The notes beneath the pieces are model-generated. The model was given only the letters and a program-made list of their open reading frames with translations. It was not told the DNA's origin and made no database searches. From assembly GCF_000745185.1 (NCBI RefSeq), contig NZ_JQNJ01000001.1, forward strand, positions 1,139,501 through 1,203,500: a stretch of DNA of 64,000 bases, in the 5' to 3' direction. The translations under genes and the position numbers were made by a program. Source of the stretch: Muricauda sp. MAR_2010_75 (GTDB taxonomy: Bacteria > Bacteroidota > Bacteroidia > Flavobacteriales > Flavobacteriaceae). Numbering within the stretch: position 1 is the stretch's first letter; each line of letters opens with the position of its first letter. This document shows positions 37,402 through 45,994 of this stretch, piece after piece.

Positions 37402-39189
37402 TCAGTGAAAGGATTTATAGATTTTTTTTGCCTTTGCCATTCCTACCGATTCGGCTAGACTCTCAATGGTGGCCTCTTTTATTCTTTTTACCGATTTAAA
37501 GTTCTTCAACAATTGTTCGGCCGTCTTTTTGCCAATGCCCTCAATGCTCTCCAGTTCCGAACCAATGGCCCCTTTGCTTCTTTTGTTCCTGTGATGGGTA
37601 ATCCCAAAACGGTGCGCCTCATTTCTGAGTTGCTGTATTATTTTTAAGGTTTCCGACCTTTTGTCCAAATACAACGGGACCGGGTCATCTGGAAAATAAA
37701 TCTCTTCCAACCGTTTGGCAATGCCAATGATGGCTATCTTGCCCCGAAGCCCAAGTGCTTCCAAACTTTTTAGCGCAGATGACAGTTGCCCTTTTCCCCC
37801 ATCAATAACAATAAGCTGGGGCAGAGGTTCCTCTTCATTGAGCAATCTTTTGTACCGCCTAAAGACCACTTCTTCCATACTTGCAAAATCATCTGGGCCC
37901 TCCACTGTTTTTATATTGAAATGCCGATAGTCCTTTTTGGAGGGCTTTCCATTCTTAAAGACAACACAAGCGGCCACAGGGTTGCTTCCTTGAATGTTGG
38001 AATTGTCAAAACATTCAATATGGGTGGGCTCCTTGGAAAGCCTAAGGTCCGCTTTCATCTGGGCCATAATTCTTTTGGTATGCCTGTCCGGATCCGTTAT
38101 TTTGATTTGTTTAAGTCGGTCCTGGCGATAAAAACGGGCATTGCGTTCAGAAAGTTCCAAAATCCTGCGCTTATCTCCCAATTTTGGGAAGCTTACTTTT
38201 ATACTGTCTTCCACAGCAACCGGAAAAGGCAGATAAATCTCTTTGGATTGCGAGTTGAACCGCTGCCGGATCTCCGTAATGGCCAATTGCAACAATTCCT
38301 CATCGGTCTCATCCAGTTTTTTCTTGATTTCCAGGGTATGTGACCGAACAATGGAACCATGTGAAAGTTGTAAAAAGTTAACGTAACCATGGGTCTCGTC
38401 GGATACAATACTGAACACATCCACATTGTTGATCTTGGGGTTGACCACCGTAGATTTGGCCTGATAGTTTTCCAGCACATCTATTTTTTCCTTGATACGC
38501 TGTGCCTTTTCAAACTCCATTTGCTCCGCAAAAGCCTTCATTTGTTGTTTAAAGGTCTGTATGGAGTTTTTTAAATTTCCTTTTATGATCTGTCTAATGT
38601 CTTCAATATGTCCGTGATATTCACCCTCGCTTTGCAGTCCTTCACAGGGCCCCAAACAGTTGCCCAAGTGGTATTCTAGACATACCTTGTACTTTCCTGC
38701 TGTAATTTTTTCTTCGGACAGGTCATAGTTGCATGTTCTCAATGGATAGAGGCTTTTTACCAAATCCAATAGGGTCCTTACCGTTTTCATGCTGGTGTAG
38801 GGGCCATAATATTCCGATCCATCCTTGATGAGTTTCCGGGTTGGAAAGACTCGGGGAAAGCGCTCATTTTTAATGCAGATCCAAGGGTAGGATTTATCGT
38901 CCCTGAGCATTACATTATACCTGGGCTTCAGCTTTTTGATCAGGTTGTTCTCCAACAGCAGGGCATCGGACTCCGTGGGAACCACAATGTGCTTAATACT
39001 GTGTATTTTTTTGACCAAGACCCGGGTTTTTCCATACTCCTGCTTTTTGTTGAAATACGAAGACACTCGCTTTTTAAGGTTCTTGGCCTTGCCCACATAT
39101 AGAATTTTACCATCGGCATCATAAAATTGGTACACACCCGGATCATTGGGCAGTACACTGATTTGGACATTGATGGATGGGTTGGACAT
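37402..39189 (-). CDS. uvrC: Excinuclease ABC subunit C
   Basis: A 595-residue UvrC: GIY-YIG nuclease (about 12-95; GVYQFYDADGKILYVGKAKNLKKR), UVR motif (about 205-240), RNase H-like 5' nuclease domain (about 365-525; ECFDNSNIQGSNPVAACVVF, VIDGGKGQLSSA), and C-terminal helix-hairpin-helix pair (ESIEGIGKKTAEQLL, SVGMAKAKKIY). It makes both incisions in nucleotide excision repair. A -7 element is at 39227-39234. Confidence 0.97.
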   Translation of the reverse strand: MSNPSINVQISVLPNDPGVYQFYDADGKILYVGKAKNLKKRVSSYFNKKQEYGKTRVLVKKIHSIKHIVVPTESDALLLENNLIKKLKPRYNVMLRDDKSYPWICIKNERFPRVFPTRKLIKDGSEYYGPYTSMKTVRTLLDLVKSLYPLRTCNYDLSEEKITAGKYKVCLEYHLGNCLGPCEGLQSEGEYHGHIEDIRQIIKGNLKNSIQTFKQQMKAFAEQMEFEKAQRIKEKIDVLENYQAKSTVVNPKINNVDVFSIVSDETHGYVNFLQLSHGSIVRSHTLEIKKKLDETDEELLQLAITEIRQRFNSQSKEIYLPFPVAVEDSIKVSFPKLGDKRRILELSERNARFYRQDRLKQIKITDPDRHTKRIMAQMKADLRLSKEPTHIECFDNSNIQGSNPVAACVVFKNGKPSKKDYRHFNIKTVEGPDDFASMEEVVFRRYKRLLNEEEPLPQLIVIDGGKGQLSSALKSLEALGLRGKIAIIGIAKRLEEIYFPDDPVPLYLDKRSETLKIIQQLRNEAHRFGITHHRNKRSKGAIGSELESIEGIGKKTAEQLLKNFKSVKRIKEATIESLAESVGMAKAKKIYKSFH

Positions 39190-39226
39190 AGATGCTTCAG
39201 GAAGTTTTCCTTAAATGGACTTTTAA

Positions 39227-39234
39227 CAAAGTTA
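39227..39234 (-). promoter_or_regulatory. -7 promoter element of uvrC
   Basis: TAACTTTG on the minus strand, exact match to TAnnTTTG, 38 bases before the uvrC ATG. No clear -33. Confidence 0.45.
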
Positions 39235-39525
39235 TATTTTAATTGGAGTGTTTTCTGTTAAACTTGATGCTTTCTTGGTTTGGTTTAACCACAGTGCGGT
39301 TTGCTTTCATGAAAATGGTTCACTTTCAAAAAATTCTCTATAGGAGTTTTACGAAAACTGTGTTTTTTCCTTAAAAAACCTATGTAAAATCCACAATTTG
39401 GCACTTTGGGCATGTCTAAATTGTTAAACTATTAATAAAAACTGTGCATTTCATCGATAAAAAGTGCATTTCGTGGTGAATTTTAAAATTGTTTTACCTA
39501 TTTTTAACGCTATAAATACAATGCA

Positions 39526-39615
39526 ATGGAAAACTATGTTATCGTTTTGGGAATGTATTTGATTTTGATGCTTTTCTTCAAAATCTTTTTTTCGGTATCT
39601 ACCCGAGGAGAATAG
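39526..39615 (+). CDS. Possible 29-residue single-TM protein
   Basis: ATG at 39526 to TAG encodes a start ENYVIVLGMYLILMLFF, one hydrophobic helix, then a short charged tail STRGE. The composition is convincingly membrane-like, but no homologue is known to me and there is no ribosome site, so it may be chance. Confidence 0.3.
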   Translation: MENYVIVLGMYLILMLFFKIFFSVSTRGE

Positions 39616-39665
39616 TACTGTATTTCCCCAAAACACTACCCCAAAATCTTCAACATTTCACCTAG

Positions 39666-40229
39666 ATGTTGAAACATGAACTAAGAAAAAAATACAAAAA
39701 TCTGAGAGCGGGACTTACTCATTCCGAAATTTCAGATTTGAGTATGGATTTAGCAAATCATGTACTTCAAATCCCTGTTTGGGATTTTTTTTATTTCCAT
39801 ATCTTCTTGAGCATCGAGGAAAACAAAGAAGTGGACACACTCCCCCTCATTACCCTACTCCAGGGAAAAGACAAACATGTGGTCATTCCAAAAACGCTTG
39901 GTGCAAACGCTTTGGAAAATTATTTGTTGACCGATAGTACGGTAATCAAAAAAAACAATTGGGGCATTCCAGAGCCTGTAGACGGAATTCTGGTCCCAGA
40001 AAACAAAATTGATGTTGTCTTTATTCCGCTCTTGGCATTTGATCTTCACGGAAACCGCGTGGGTTATGGAAAAGGCTTTTACGATACTTTTTTACGGAAA
40101 TGCAGAAAAGAGACCCTTAAAATTGGACTTTCTTTATTTGAACCCGAAGAAAATGACATTACCGATGTCCATGAAAATGACGTAAGGCTGGATTACTGCA
40201 TTACTCCAGAAAAGACCTATAAATTTTGA
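39666..40229 (+). CDS. 5-formyltetrahydrofolate cyclo-ligase
   Basis: A 187-residue protein with the family signatures: N-terminal basic KHELRKKYKNLRAGL, FLSIEENKEVDT, and the ATP/Mg motif GNRVGYGKGFYDTFL (about 118-132). It converts 5-formyl-THF to 5,10-methenyl-THF with ATP, recycling folate. The 3' end overlaps convergent lspA by 13 bases. Confidence 0.95.
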   Translation: MLKHELRKKYKNLRAGLTHSEISDLSMDLANHVLQIPVWDFFYFHIFLSIEENKEVDTLPLITLLQGKDKHVVIPKTLGANALENYLLTDSTVIKKNNWGIPEPVDGILVPENKIDVVFIPLLAFDLHGNRVGYGKGFYDTFLRKCRKETLKIGLSLFEPEENDITDVHENDVRLDYCITPEKTYKF

Positions 40230-40867
40230 TCTACCACTTCCTTTGGTTGTTCCGCTTTTTTTGGAAAAGCCTTCTTGTTGAAGACAATCAATATGCCCAC
40301 TCCGGTACTGATGGCCGTATCTGCAATGTTAAAAACGGGCTCAAAAAATCGGAACCGTTGTCCGCCAACTGAAGGAACCCAATCGGGCCATGTAGTATCA
40401 ATCAACGGAAAATAGAGCATGTCCACTACCTTTCCATGAAACAGACTTCCATAAGGTTCATTGGAAAAGAGCGTAGCCACTTGTCCGTTGCTGTGGTCAA
40501 AAATAATCCCATAAAAAACGGAATCAATAATATTTCCCAAAGCCCCTGCAAAAATGAGCGATACCGCCAAGATAAGGGTCCTGGGGGATTGCTTTTTAAC
40601 GATGTCCCACAACCAATAACCTATGCCAAAAACGGCAAAAATCCGGAATATGGTCAGTACAAGCTTTCCAATCGATTCTGAAATGGGCAGTAAATCGCTT
40701 AGTTTGGTTCCCCAAGCAGCACCCTCATTTTCAATAAAAAGTATTTTGAACCACCCCAAAACATCGTGGGATTCCCCCAAAATAAAATGGGTCTTGATGT
40801 AGACCTTGCTTATTTGGTCCACTAGGAGTATCAATACAATGATTATGAGGGATTTCTTTAGATTCAT
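40217..40867 (-). CDS. lspA: Lipoprotein signal peptidase II
   Basis: From the ATG at 40867 the protein has 216 residues, four TM helices and both catalytic aspartates: GNIIDSVFYG (about residue 125) and FNIADTAIS (about 180), plus the early VDQISK. It cleaves prolipoproteins in the inner membrane; many genes in this window encode substrates. It is slightly longer than E. coli LspA, as usual in Bacteroidota, with a loop in the periplasmic region. Last gene of the ileS operon. Confidence 0.95.
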   Translation of the reverse strand: MNLKKSLIIIVLILLVDQISKVYIKTHFILGESHDVLGWFKILFIENEGAAWGTKLSDLLPISESIGKLVLTIFRIFAVFGIGYWLWDIVKKQSPRTLILAVSLIFAGALGNIIDSVFYGIIFDHSNGQVATLFSNEPYGSLFHGKVVDMLYFPLIDTTWPDWVPSVGGQRFRFFEPVFNIADTAISTGVGILIVFNKKAFPKKAEQPKEVVDQNL

Positions 40868-40899
40868 GCCGTTAAAAAGTGGTTGCAAAAATAGGTATA

Positions 40900-41523
40900 T
40901 TATTTTGTTTTCCTAAGATGGATGTTGCCTTCTACCGTCTTTAAGATATATTGGTTGTGCCCGGTTGGGATTTGGTTGTTTTCCACTTGTCCATAGGCGC
41001 TTTCGGCGAGAATACTCCCGTTTTTGGCATTCAACCATATATCGCCCTTTTGGGTAGTGACTTCAACTGTTTCTGATACATTGTCCAACTCACACCGTCC
41101 ATCGGAGAGCTTTACATTCAAATTCTGATAGCTGCCCTTTACCTGTACATTGCTATTGGTGCCAAAAATGGACACGTTCTTGTATTGTGGCACCGTAATA
41201 TGTAGTGCTATGGAAACTACTTTATGGGCACTTAGCTTGTCATTGGGGTTGATGAAGTTGGGTTGGAAACCCGCACTGATGCGTACCGTTGTTCCTTTTT
41301 CTTCCAAGGAAACCAGCAAATCCTCGGAATATTCTCCCTCAATACTGGCCTCAACCAGAACCTCTTTGGTCTTGGCGGTTTGCACATCAATCTGATAACA
41401 GTACCGCGAGTCAATCTGAATGGATTGTGTTCGGGGCCCGATAAAAGCTTTCTTTACCAGTTTTTGCCCCTGTACCTGTACAAGAAATAAAAGCCCAAAG
41501 ACAGCGAAGAAAAAGGTTTTCAT
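40900..41523 (-). CDS. Exported DUF4097-like beta-helix/adhesin-type protein
   Basis: The ATG at 41523 gives 207 residues with signal peptide MKTFFFAVFGLLFLVQVQGQ; the longer frame starts inside the dksA-like gene. The rest is beta-strand repeats (VSIALHITVPQYKNVSIFGTNSNVQVKGSYQNLNVKLSDG in pieces; EVTTQKGDIWLNAKNGSILAES), as in DUF4097/DUF2807 beta-solenoids. The function is unknown. An intrinsic terminator lies five bases upstream of its start codon, odd for an operon member. Confidence 0.75.
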   Translation of the reverse strand: MKTFFFAVFGLLFLVQVQGQKLVKKAFIGPRTQSIQIDSRYCYQIDVQTAKTKEVLVEASIEGEYSEDLLVSLEEKGTTVRISAGFQPNFINPNDKLSAHKVVSIALHITVPQYKNVSIFGTNSNVQVKGSYQNLNVKLSDGRCELDNVSETVEVTTQKGDIWLNAKNGSILAESAYGQVENNQIPTGHNQYILKTVEGNIHLRKTK

Positions 41524-41527
41524 AAAC

Positions 41528-41550
41528 AAAAAACGCCCAAAGGCGTTTTT
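41528..41550 (-). terminator. Intrinsic terminator between the dksA-like gene and the next start codon
   Basis: ACGCC-TTTG-GGCGT followed by six T on the minus strand, directly between the dksA-like stop (41552) and the ATG at 41523. It would reduce expression of the two downstream genes or sequester their translation start. Confidence 0.75.
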
Positions 41551-41551
41551 A

Positions 41552-41935
41552 TCATTTCTGCATGTTCTTCGCCTCAATGCTCAGTGTGGCATGCGGCACA
41601 AGCTTCAATCGTTCCTTGTTAATGAGCTTTCCGGTAACACGGCAAATACCGTATGTCTTGTTCTCAATGCGCAAAAGTGCATTCTTAAGATCCCGGATAA
41701 ATTTCTCCTGTCGGATGGCCAATTGGGTATTGGCTTCCTTGCTCATGGTCTCGGACCCTTCCTCAAAGGCCTTGAACGTGGGCGAAGTATCATCTGTACC
41801 ATTATTTCCATCGTTCATATAGGCACTCTTTAAAAGTTCCAAATGGCTCTTTGCCTTTTCTATTTTCTCTTCGATCAAGGCCCTGAACTCATCAAGGTCT
41901 TTATCCGAATATCTAACTTTTAGTTCTTCTGCCAT
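41552..41935 (-). CDS. TraR/DksA-family regulator with degenerate zinc finger
   Basis: The 127-residue protein has the DksA coiled coil (about 10-80) including acidic residues near the tip (NDGNNGTDDT), then the globular part TYGICRVTGKLINKERL...VPHATLSIEAK. Only one of the four zinc cysteines remains (CRVTG, PHATL instead of CxxC...CxxC), a form common in Bacteroidota homologues. It should bind RNA polymerase's secondary channel. It follows ileS after four bases. Confidence 0.88.
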   Translation of the reverse strand: MAEELKVRYSDKDLDEFRALIEEKIEKAKSHLELLKSAYMNDGNNGTDDTSPTFKAFEEGSETMSKEANTQLAIRQEKFIRDLKNALLRIENKTYGICRVTGKLINKERLKLVPHATLSIEAKNMQK

Positions 41936-41939
41936 TTTC

Positions 41940-44900
41940 TTAATGTTTTTGAATAAACAATTTTGTATTCACGTCATCAAAGGCAATTGCTATACCTTCT
42001 TCTAGTTTTTCTTCAAAGTTCAGCTCGGCGGTCAAGGTTTCCGTTTTAATGTAATCCTCGTTACTGGACACCGCATTCTCCACTAGGCCGTCCTTCAATA
42101 TTTTAATGTCAATCTTATCCGTTACCTCAAATCCTGATTCCTTTCTCAGGTTCTGGATTCGGTTTACCAGTTCTCTTGCTATACCTTCTTTCTTCAAGGT
42201 CTCGTCTATGGTCACATCCAAGGCAACGGTCAAAGCGCCTGAACTGGCCACCAACCAACCCTCAATGTCTTGGGAACTGATGTCTACATCGGTTAACTGT
42301 AAATTAACGGTTTTATTTTCCAATTGTAGCATTAATTCCCCTTCTCTTTCCATTTTTTGAATGTCCTCTTGGCCCAATTTTGATACCTCCGCTGCAATCG
42401 CCTTCATGTCCTTACCAAATCTTGGCCCCAAAACCTTAAAGTTAGGTTTTATTTGTTTTACCAGGATTCCAGATGCATCGTCCAAAAGTTCAATTTCCTT
42501 TACATTAACCTCGGATTTCACCAAATTGGAAACAGCTTCAATATCCCTTCGCTGTTCATCATCCAAAATTGGGATCATAATTTTTTGAAGCGGTTGGCGC
42601 ACTTTTATTTTTTCCTTCTGACGGATGGAAAGCACTAAAGAAGAAATTTTCTGGGCCAATTGCATCTTGCGCTCCAAATCCTTGTTTACCATATTGGCAT
42701 CAAAAACAGGGAACTCGGCCAAATGTACACTTTCAAAACCTTCTTTTTGGGTCGTTGCGTCCAAATCCCGGTACAATTGATCCATGAAGAAGGGCGCTAT
42801 TGGTGCGGATAATTTGGCCACAGTAGACAAGCAGGTGTACAGCGTTTGATATGCGGAAATCTTATCCTGTTGGTAATCCCCCTTCCAGAAACGTCTCCTG
42901 CTCAAGCGAACGTACCAGTTGCTCAAGTTTTCCTGAACGTAATCGGAAATCATCCGTGCCGCACGGGTAGCTTCGTAATCGCCGTAGGCTTCATCCACGT
43001 TTTTGACCAAAGTGTGAAGTTCGGACAATATCCACTGATCTATCTCGGGCCTATCCTTCAGCGCGATATCAGTTTCGGAATAATCAAACTCATCAATATT
43101 GGCATAAAGCGCCATAAAGGAGTAGGTGTTGTAGAGCGTCCCGAAGAATTTTCGCTTCACCTCAACAACGCCTTCAATATCAAACTTAAGGTTGTCCCAA
43201 GGATTGGCATTAGAAATCATATACCAGCGCGTGGCATCGGGTCCGTGCTCTGGCAAAACCTCGAACGGATCAACGGCATTGCCCAAACGTTTGGACATTT
43301 TTTTGCCCTCCTTGTCCAGAACAAGTCCGTTGGAAACCACATTTTTGTAGGCGATACTATCAAAAACCATGGTGGCTATAGCGTGCAGCGTATAAAACCA
43401 TCCACGGGTCTGATCCACCCCTTCGGCGATAAAGTTGGCTGGAAATGCCACTCCGTCATCAATCAGCTCTTTGTTTTCAAAAGGGTAGTGCCATTGGGCA
43501 TAGGGCATGGAACCACTATCAAACCAAACATCGATAAGGTCGGCCTCGCGCTTCATGGGTTGACCAGATGGCGATACCAAAGTGATGCCGTCCACTATAT
43601 TTTTGTGAAGATCAATTTTATCGTAGTTCTCCTCGCTCATATCGCCCACCACAAAATCTTCAAAAACATCCTTCTCCAATACACCTGCCTCAACAGCTTT
43701 TGCCATTTCAGACTTCAATTCTTCCACGGAACCGATGATCAATTCTTCCTTGCCATCTTCGGTACGCCAAATAGGCAATGGAATTCCCCAGTATCTTGAC
43801 CGGGAGAGGTTCCAGTCATTTGCATTGGCCAACCAATTGCCAAAACGACCCTCACCAGTGGATTTTGGTTTCCAGTTGATGGTTTGGTTCAGTTCGAACA
43901 TGCGATCTTTCACATCGGTGACCTTAATGAACCAAGAATTCAAAGGATAATACAGGATGGGTTTGTCCGTCCGCCAGCAGTTCGGGTAGCTGTGCACGTA
44001 TTTCTCGACCTTAAAGGCCTTGTTCTCAATTTTTAACTTGATGGCTAGTTCAACATCGACCGATTTTTCGGGGGCTTTACCCTCATCATAATATTCGTTC
44101 TTTACATACTTGCCGCCAAATTCCTTCATTTCTGGCCTAAACTTCCCTTGAAGATCTACCAATGGAACAGGATTGTCATTTTCGTCCAAAACCAACATGG
44201 GCGGAACTTCTGGGGTGGCCTGTTTTGCCACCAAGGCATCGTCCGCACCAAAGGTGGGTGCAGTATGTACAATTCCCGTACCGTCTTCGGTGGTCACAAA
44301 ATCCCCAGCAATGACGCGGAATGCATTTTCAGGATTTTGGTAGGGCTGAACATAATCAATCAACTGTTCATACTGAATACCAACCAAGTCCTTGCCCAAA
44401 AAAGTTTCACCTACCAAAAATGGAATTTTTTTGTCGCCTTCTTGGAATGATTTCAGTTCTTCCACCGTTTCAACCTTGGTGAATTTTCCTGAGAAATTAT
44501 AGTTCACCAAATTTTTGGCCACTACCACATTGATCGGTTCAAACGTGTATTGGTTGTATGATTTTACGAGCACATACTCAATCTTTGGTCCTACCGTCAA
44601 TGCCGTGTTCGATGGAAGCGTCCACGGTGTGGTCGTCCAAGCCAAAAAATAAATGTCCCCATCAACTTTCTTCAAAAATTCTGGAAGCGAACCGGTTTTG
44701 GCCTTGAACTGGGCCGTAACCGTGGTATCCGTAACATCTTGATAGGTTCCGGGTTGGTTCAGCTCGTGGGAACTCAATCCAGTCCCCGCTTTTGGCGAAT
44801 AAGGCTGAATGGTGTACCCCTTGTATATGAGTCCTTTGTTGTAAATCTGTTTCAGCAGCCACCAAACCGATTCCATATACTTGGGCTTGTAGGTGATGTA

Positions 44901-45341
44901 GGGATCATCCATATCTACCCAGTACCCGACTTTTTCGGTCATTTCGTTCCAAACGTCCGTGTAACGCATTACCGCTTTTTTGCAGGCCGCATTGTATTCC
45001 TCAACCGATATTTTTTTCCCGATATCCTCTTTGGTGATGCCCAGTTCTTTTTCCACACCAATTTCCACGGGCAAACCGTGGGTATCCCATCCGGCCTTTC
45101 TCTTTACCTGAAATCCTTTCATGGTCTTGTAGCGCGGAAAGATATCCTTGATGGTGCGTGCCATTACGTGGTGAATCCCCGGCATTCCGTTTGCAGATGG
45201 TGGGCCTTCATAGAACACGTAGCTCTCCTTGCCCTCCCGTGTGGAAACACTCTTTTCAAAAATCTGTTTGTCTTTCCAAAAGTTCAGAACCTCTTCTGAT
45301 ACCTTGGGCAAGTCCAATCCCTTATATTCTGCAAACTTCAT
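41940..45341 (-). CDS. ileS: Isoleucine--tRNA ligase, type 2, with swapped GxHH signature
   Basis: A 1133-residue class I synthetase; the length and sequence (long C-terminal region, KMSKR at 681-685) are type 2 (eukaryote-like), which resists mupirocin. The first signature, normally HxGH, reads GIHH at residues 55-58 (bases 45168-45179), i.e. first and third positions are swapped. The editing domain (CP1) spans about 195-410, including a WTTTPWTLPSN motif. The tRNA-binding domain and C-terminal extension follow. First gene of ileS-dksA-like-lspA operon; a -7 element is at 45376-45383. Confidence 0.97.
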   Translation of the reverse strand: MKFAEYKGLDLPKVSEEVLNFWKDKQIFEKSVSTREGKESYVFYEGPPSANGMPGIHHVMARTIKDIFPRYKTMKGFQVKRKAGWDTHGLPVEIGVEKELGITKEDIGKKISVEEYNAACKKAVMRYTDVWNEMTEKVGYWVDMDDPYITYKPKYMESVWWLLKQIYNKGLIYKGYTIQPYSPKAGTGLSSHELNQPGTYQDVTDTTVTAQFKAKTGSLPEFLKKVDGDIYFLAWTTTPWTLPSNTALTVGPKIEYVLVKSYNQYTFEPINVVVAKNLVNYNFSGKFTKVETVEELKSFQEGDKKIPFLVGETFLGKDLVGIQYEQLIDYVQPYQNPENAFRVIAGDFVTTEDGTGIVHTAPTFGADDALVAKQATPEVPPMLVLDENDNPVPLVDLQGKFRPEMKEFGGKYVKNEYYDEGKAPEKSVDVELAIKLKIENKAFKVEKYVHSYPNCWRTDKPILYYPLNSWFIKVTDVKDRMFELNQTINWKPKSTGEGRFGNWLANANDWNLSRSRYWGIPLPIWRTEDGKEELIIGSVEELKSEMAKAVEAGVLEKDVFEDFVVGDMSEENYDKIDLHKNIVDGITLVSPSGQPMKREADLIDVWFDSGSMPYAQWHYPFENKELIDDGVAFPANFIAEGVDQTRGWFYTLHAIATMVFDSIAYKNVVSNGLVLDKEGKKMSKRLGNAVDPFEVLPEHGPDATRWYMISNANPWDNLKFDIEGVVEVKRKFFGTLYNTYSFMALYANIDEFDYSETDIALKDRPEIDQWILSELHTLVKNVDEAYGDYEATRAARMISDYVQENLSNWYVRLSRRRFWKGDYQQDKISAYQTLYTCLSTVAKLSAPIAPFFMDQLYRDLDATTQKEGFESVHLAEFPVFDANMVNKDLERKMQLAQKISSLVLSIRQKEKIKVRQPLQKIMIPILDDEQRRDIEAVSNLVKSEVNVKEIELLDDASGILVKQIKPNFKVLGPRFGKDMKAIAAEVSKLGQEDIQKMEREGELMLQLENKTVNLQLTDVDISSQDIEGWLVASSGALTVALDVTIDETLKKEGIARELVNRIQNLRKESGFEVTDKIDIKILKDGLVENAVSSNEDYIKTETLTAELNFEEKLEEGIAIAFDDVNTKLFIQKH

Positions 45342-45375
45342 ATATATTGCTACTTCTTCTCGAATTCCAAGTTTG

Positions 45376-45383
45376 CAAAATTA
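45376..45383 (-). promoter_or_regulatory. -7 promoter element of ileS
   Basis: TAATTTTG on the minus strand, exact TAnnTTTG, 34 bases before the ATG. An eight-base inverted repeat TAATACCC/GGGTATTA (45399-45406, 45416-45423) lies just upstream, at about -33. Confidence 0.5.
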
Positions 45384-45524
45384 TAAATTTAGATGGAATA
45401 ATACCCCTCCCTTTTGGGTATTAGTATTTCCTTAATAGCCTTAACCTAAATATGATATGTTCCTCATTAGCATTTACATTAATTTCACTACCTTGAATTT
45501 TAATAACACTAAACCATTTATAAG

Positions 45525-45845
45525 ATGAGAAAAGTTTTAGTAGCCGTAATGGCCCTTACTTTATCAATGTCCGTTTTAACCTCCTGCAAAGAGGCTGCAG
45601 ACAAAGCCAAAGATGCTTCTGAAGAAGCCAGCGAAACCCTTGAAGAAGCGGGTGAGGATTTAAAAGATGCCACAAGCGATGCCGTTGATGCCGTAAAAAA
45701 GGCAGGTGACGAAGCCATGGAAATGGGTGAACGGGCGGCAGACAGCATTAAAAAGGCGGGTGAAGAGGCCATGGATAAGGCCGAAGAAATGGGTGAAGAT
45801 GCAAAAGAAATCACCAAAAAGGCCATTGACAGCCTTAAAATGTAA
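45525..45845 (+). CDS. Ala/Glu/Lys-rich coiled-coil lipoprotein
   Basis: The 106-residue protein has a lipoprotein signal (MRKVLVAVMALTLSMSVLTSC, Cys21) followed entirely by 11-residue-like amphipathic repeats rich in Ala, Glu, Lys and Asp (KEAADKAKDASEEASETLEE, KKAGDEAMEMGE, KKAGEEAMDKAEEMG). This pattern is shared with LEA-like and apolipoprotein-like stress proteins. A periplasmic anchored helix is likely; function inferred only. Confidence 0.8.
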   Translation: MRKVLVAVMALTLSMSVLTSCKEAADKAKDASEEASETLEEAGEDLKDATSDAVDAVKKAGDEAMEMGERAADSIKKAGEEAMDKAEEMGEDAKEITKKAIDSLKM

Positions 45846-45886
45846 CAAAAACAGCACAAAAGTAAGCCGCTCAAAACCTTCCCAAT

Positions 45887-45954
45887 TGTCAGTTCGAGCG
45901 CAGTCGAGAACCCAAAAATACCATAAACAGGTTTCGACTTCGCTCAACCTGACA
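45887..45954. repeat. Intergenic palindromic repeat of the flavobacterial TCGAGCGCAGTCGA type
   Basis: TGTCAGTTCGAGCGCAGTCGAGAAC and, 20 bases on, the near-complement GGTTTCGACTTCGCTCAACCTGACA. Such imperfect inverted repeats are dispersed in many Flavobacteriaceae genomes. It sits between convergent genes. Confidence 0.7.
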
Positions 45955-45994
45955 AATTCAAACTTTTCTTGCTTTATAGAGACCCTTTTTGTTT

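Larger units (their letters stand above)
39190..39665. other. 476-bp AT-rich divergent intergenic region
   Basis: It holds the uvrC promoter, a direct repeat GTGCATTTC at 39444-39452 and 39464-39472 (exactly 20 bases apart, two helix turns, a layout used by tandem-binding regulators), the word AAAACTGTG twice, and a possible 29-codon gene (39526-39615). No RNA gene was recognised. Confidence 0.5.

Noticed and set aside
42846..43799. 317-residue open frame on the plus strand
   Set aside because: Entirely antisense to ileS; no plausible protein features, a by-product of codon use.
44739..45299. 186-residue open frame on the plus strand
   Set aside because: Antisense to the N-terminal part of ileS, with no recognisable domain.
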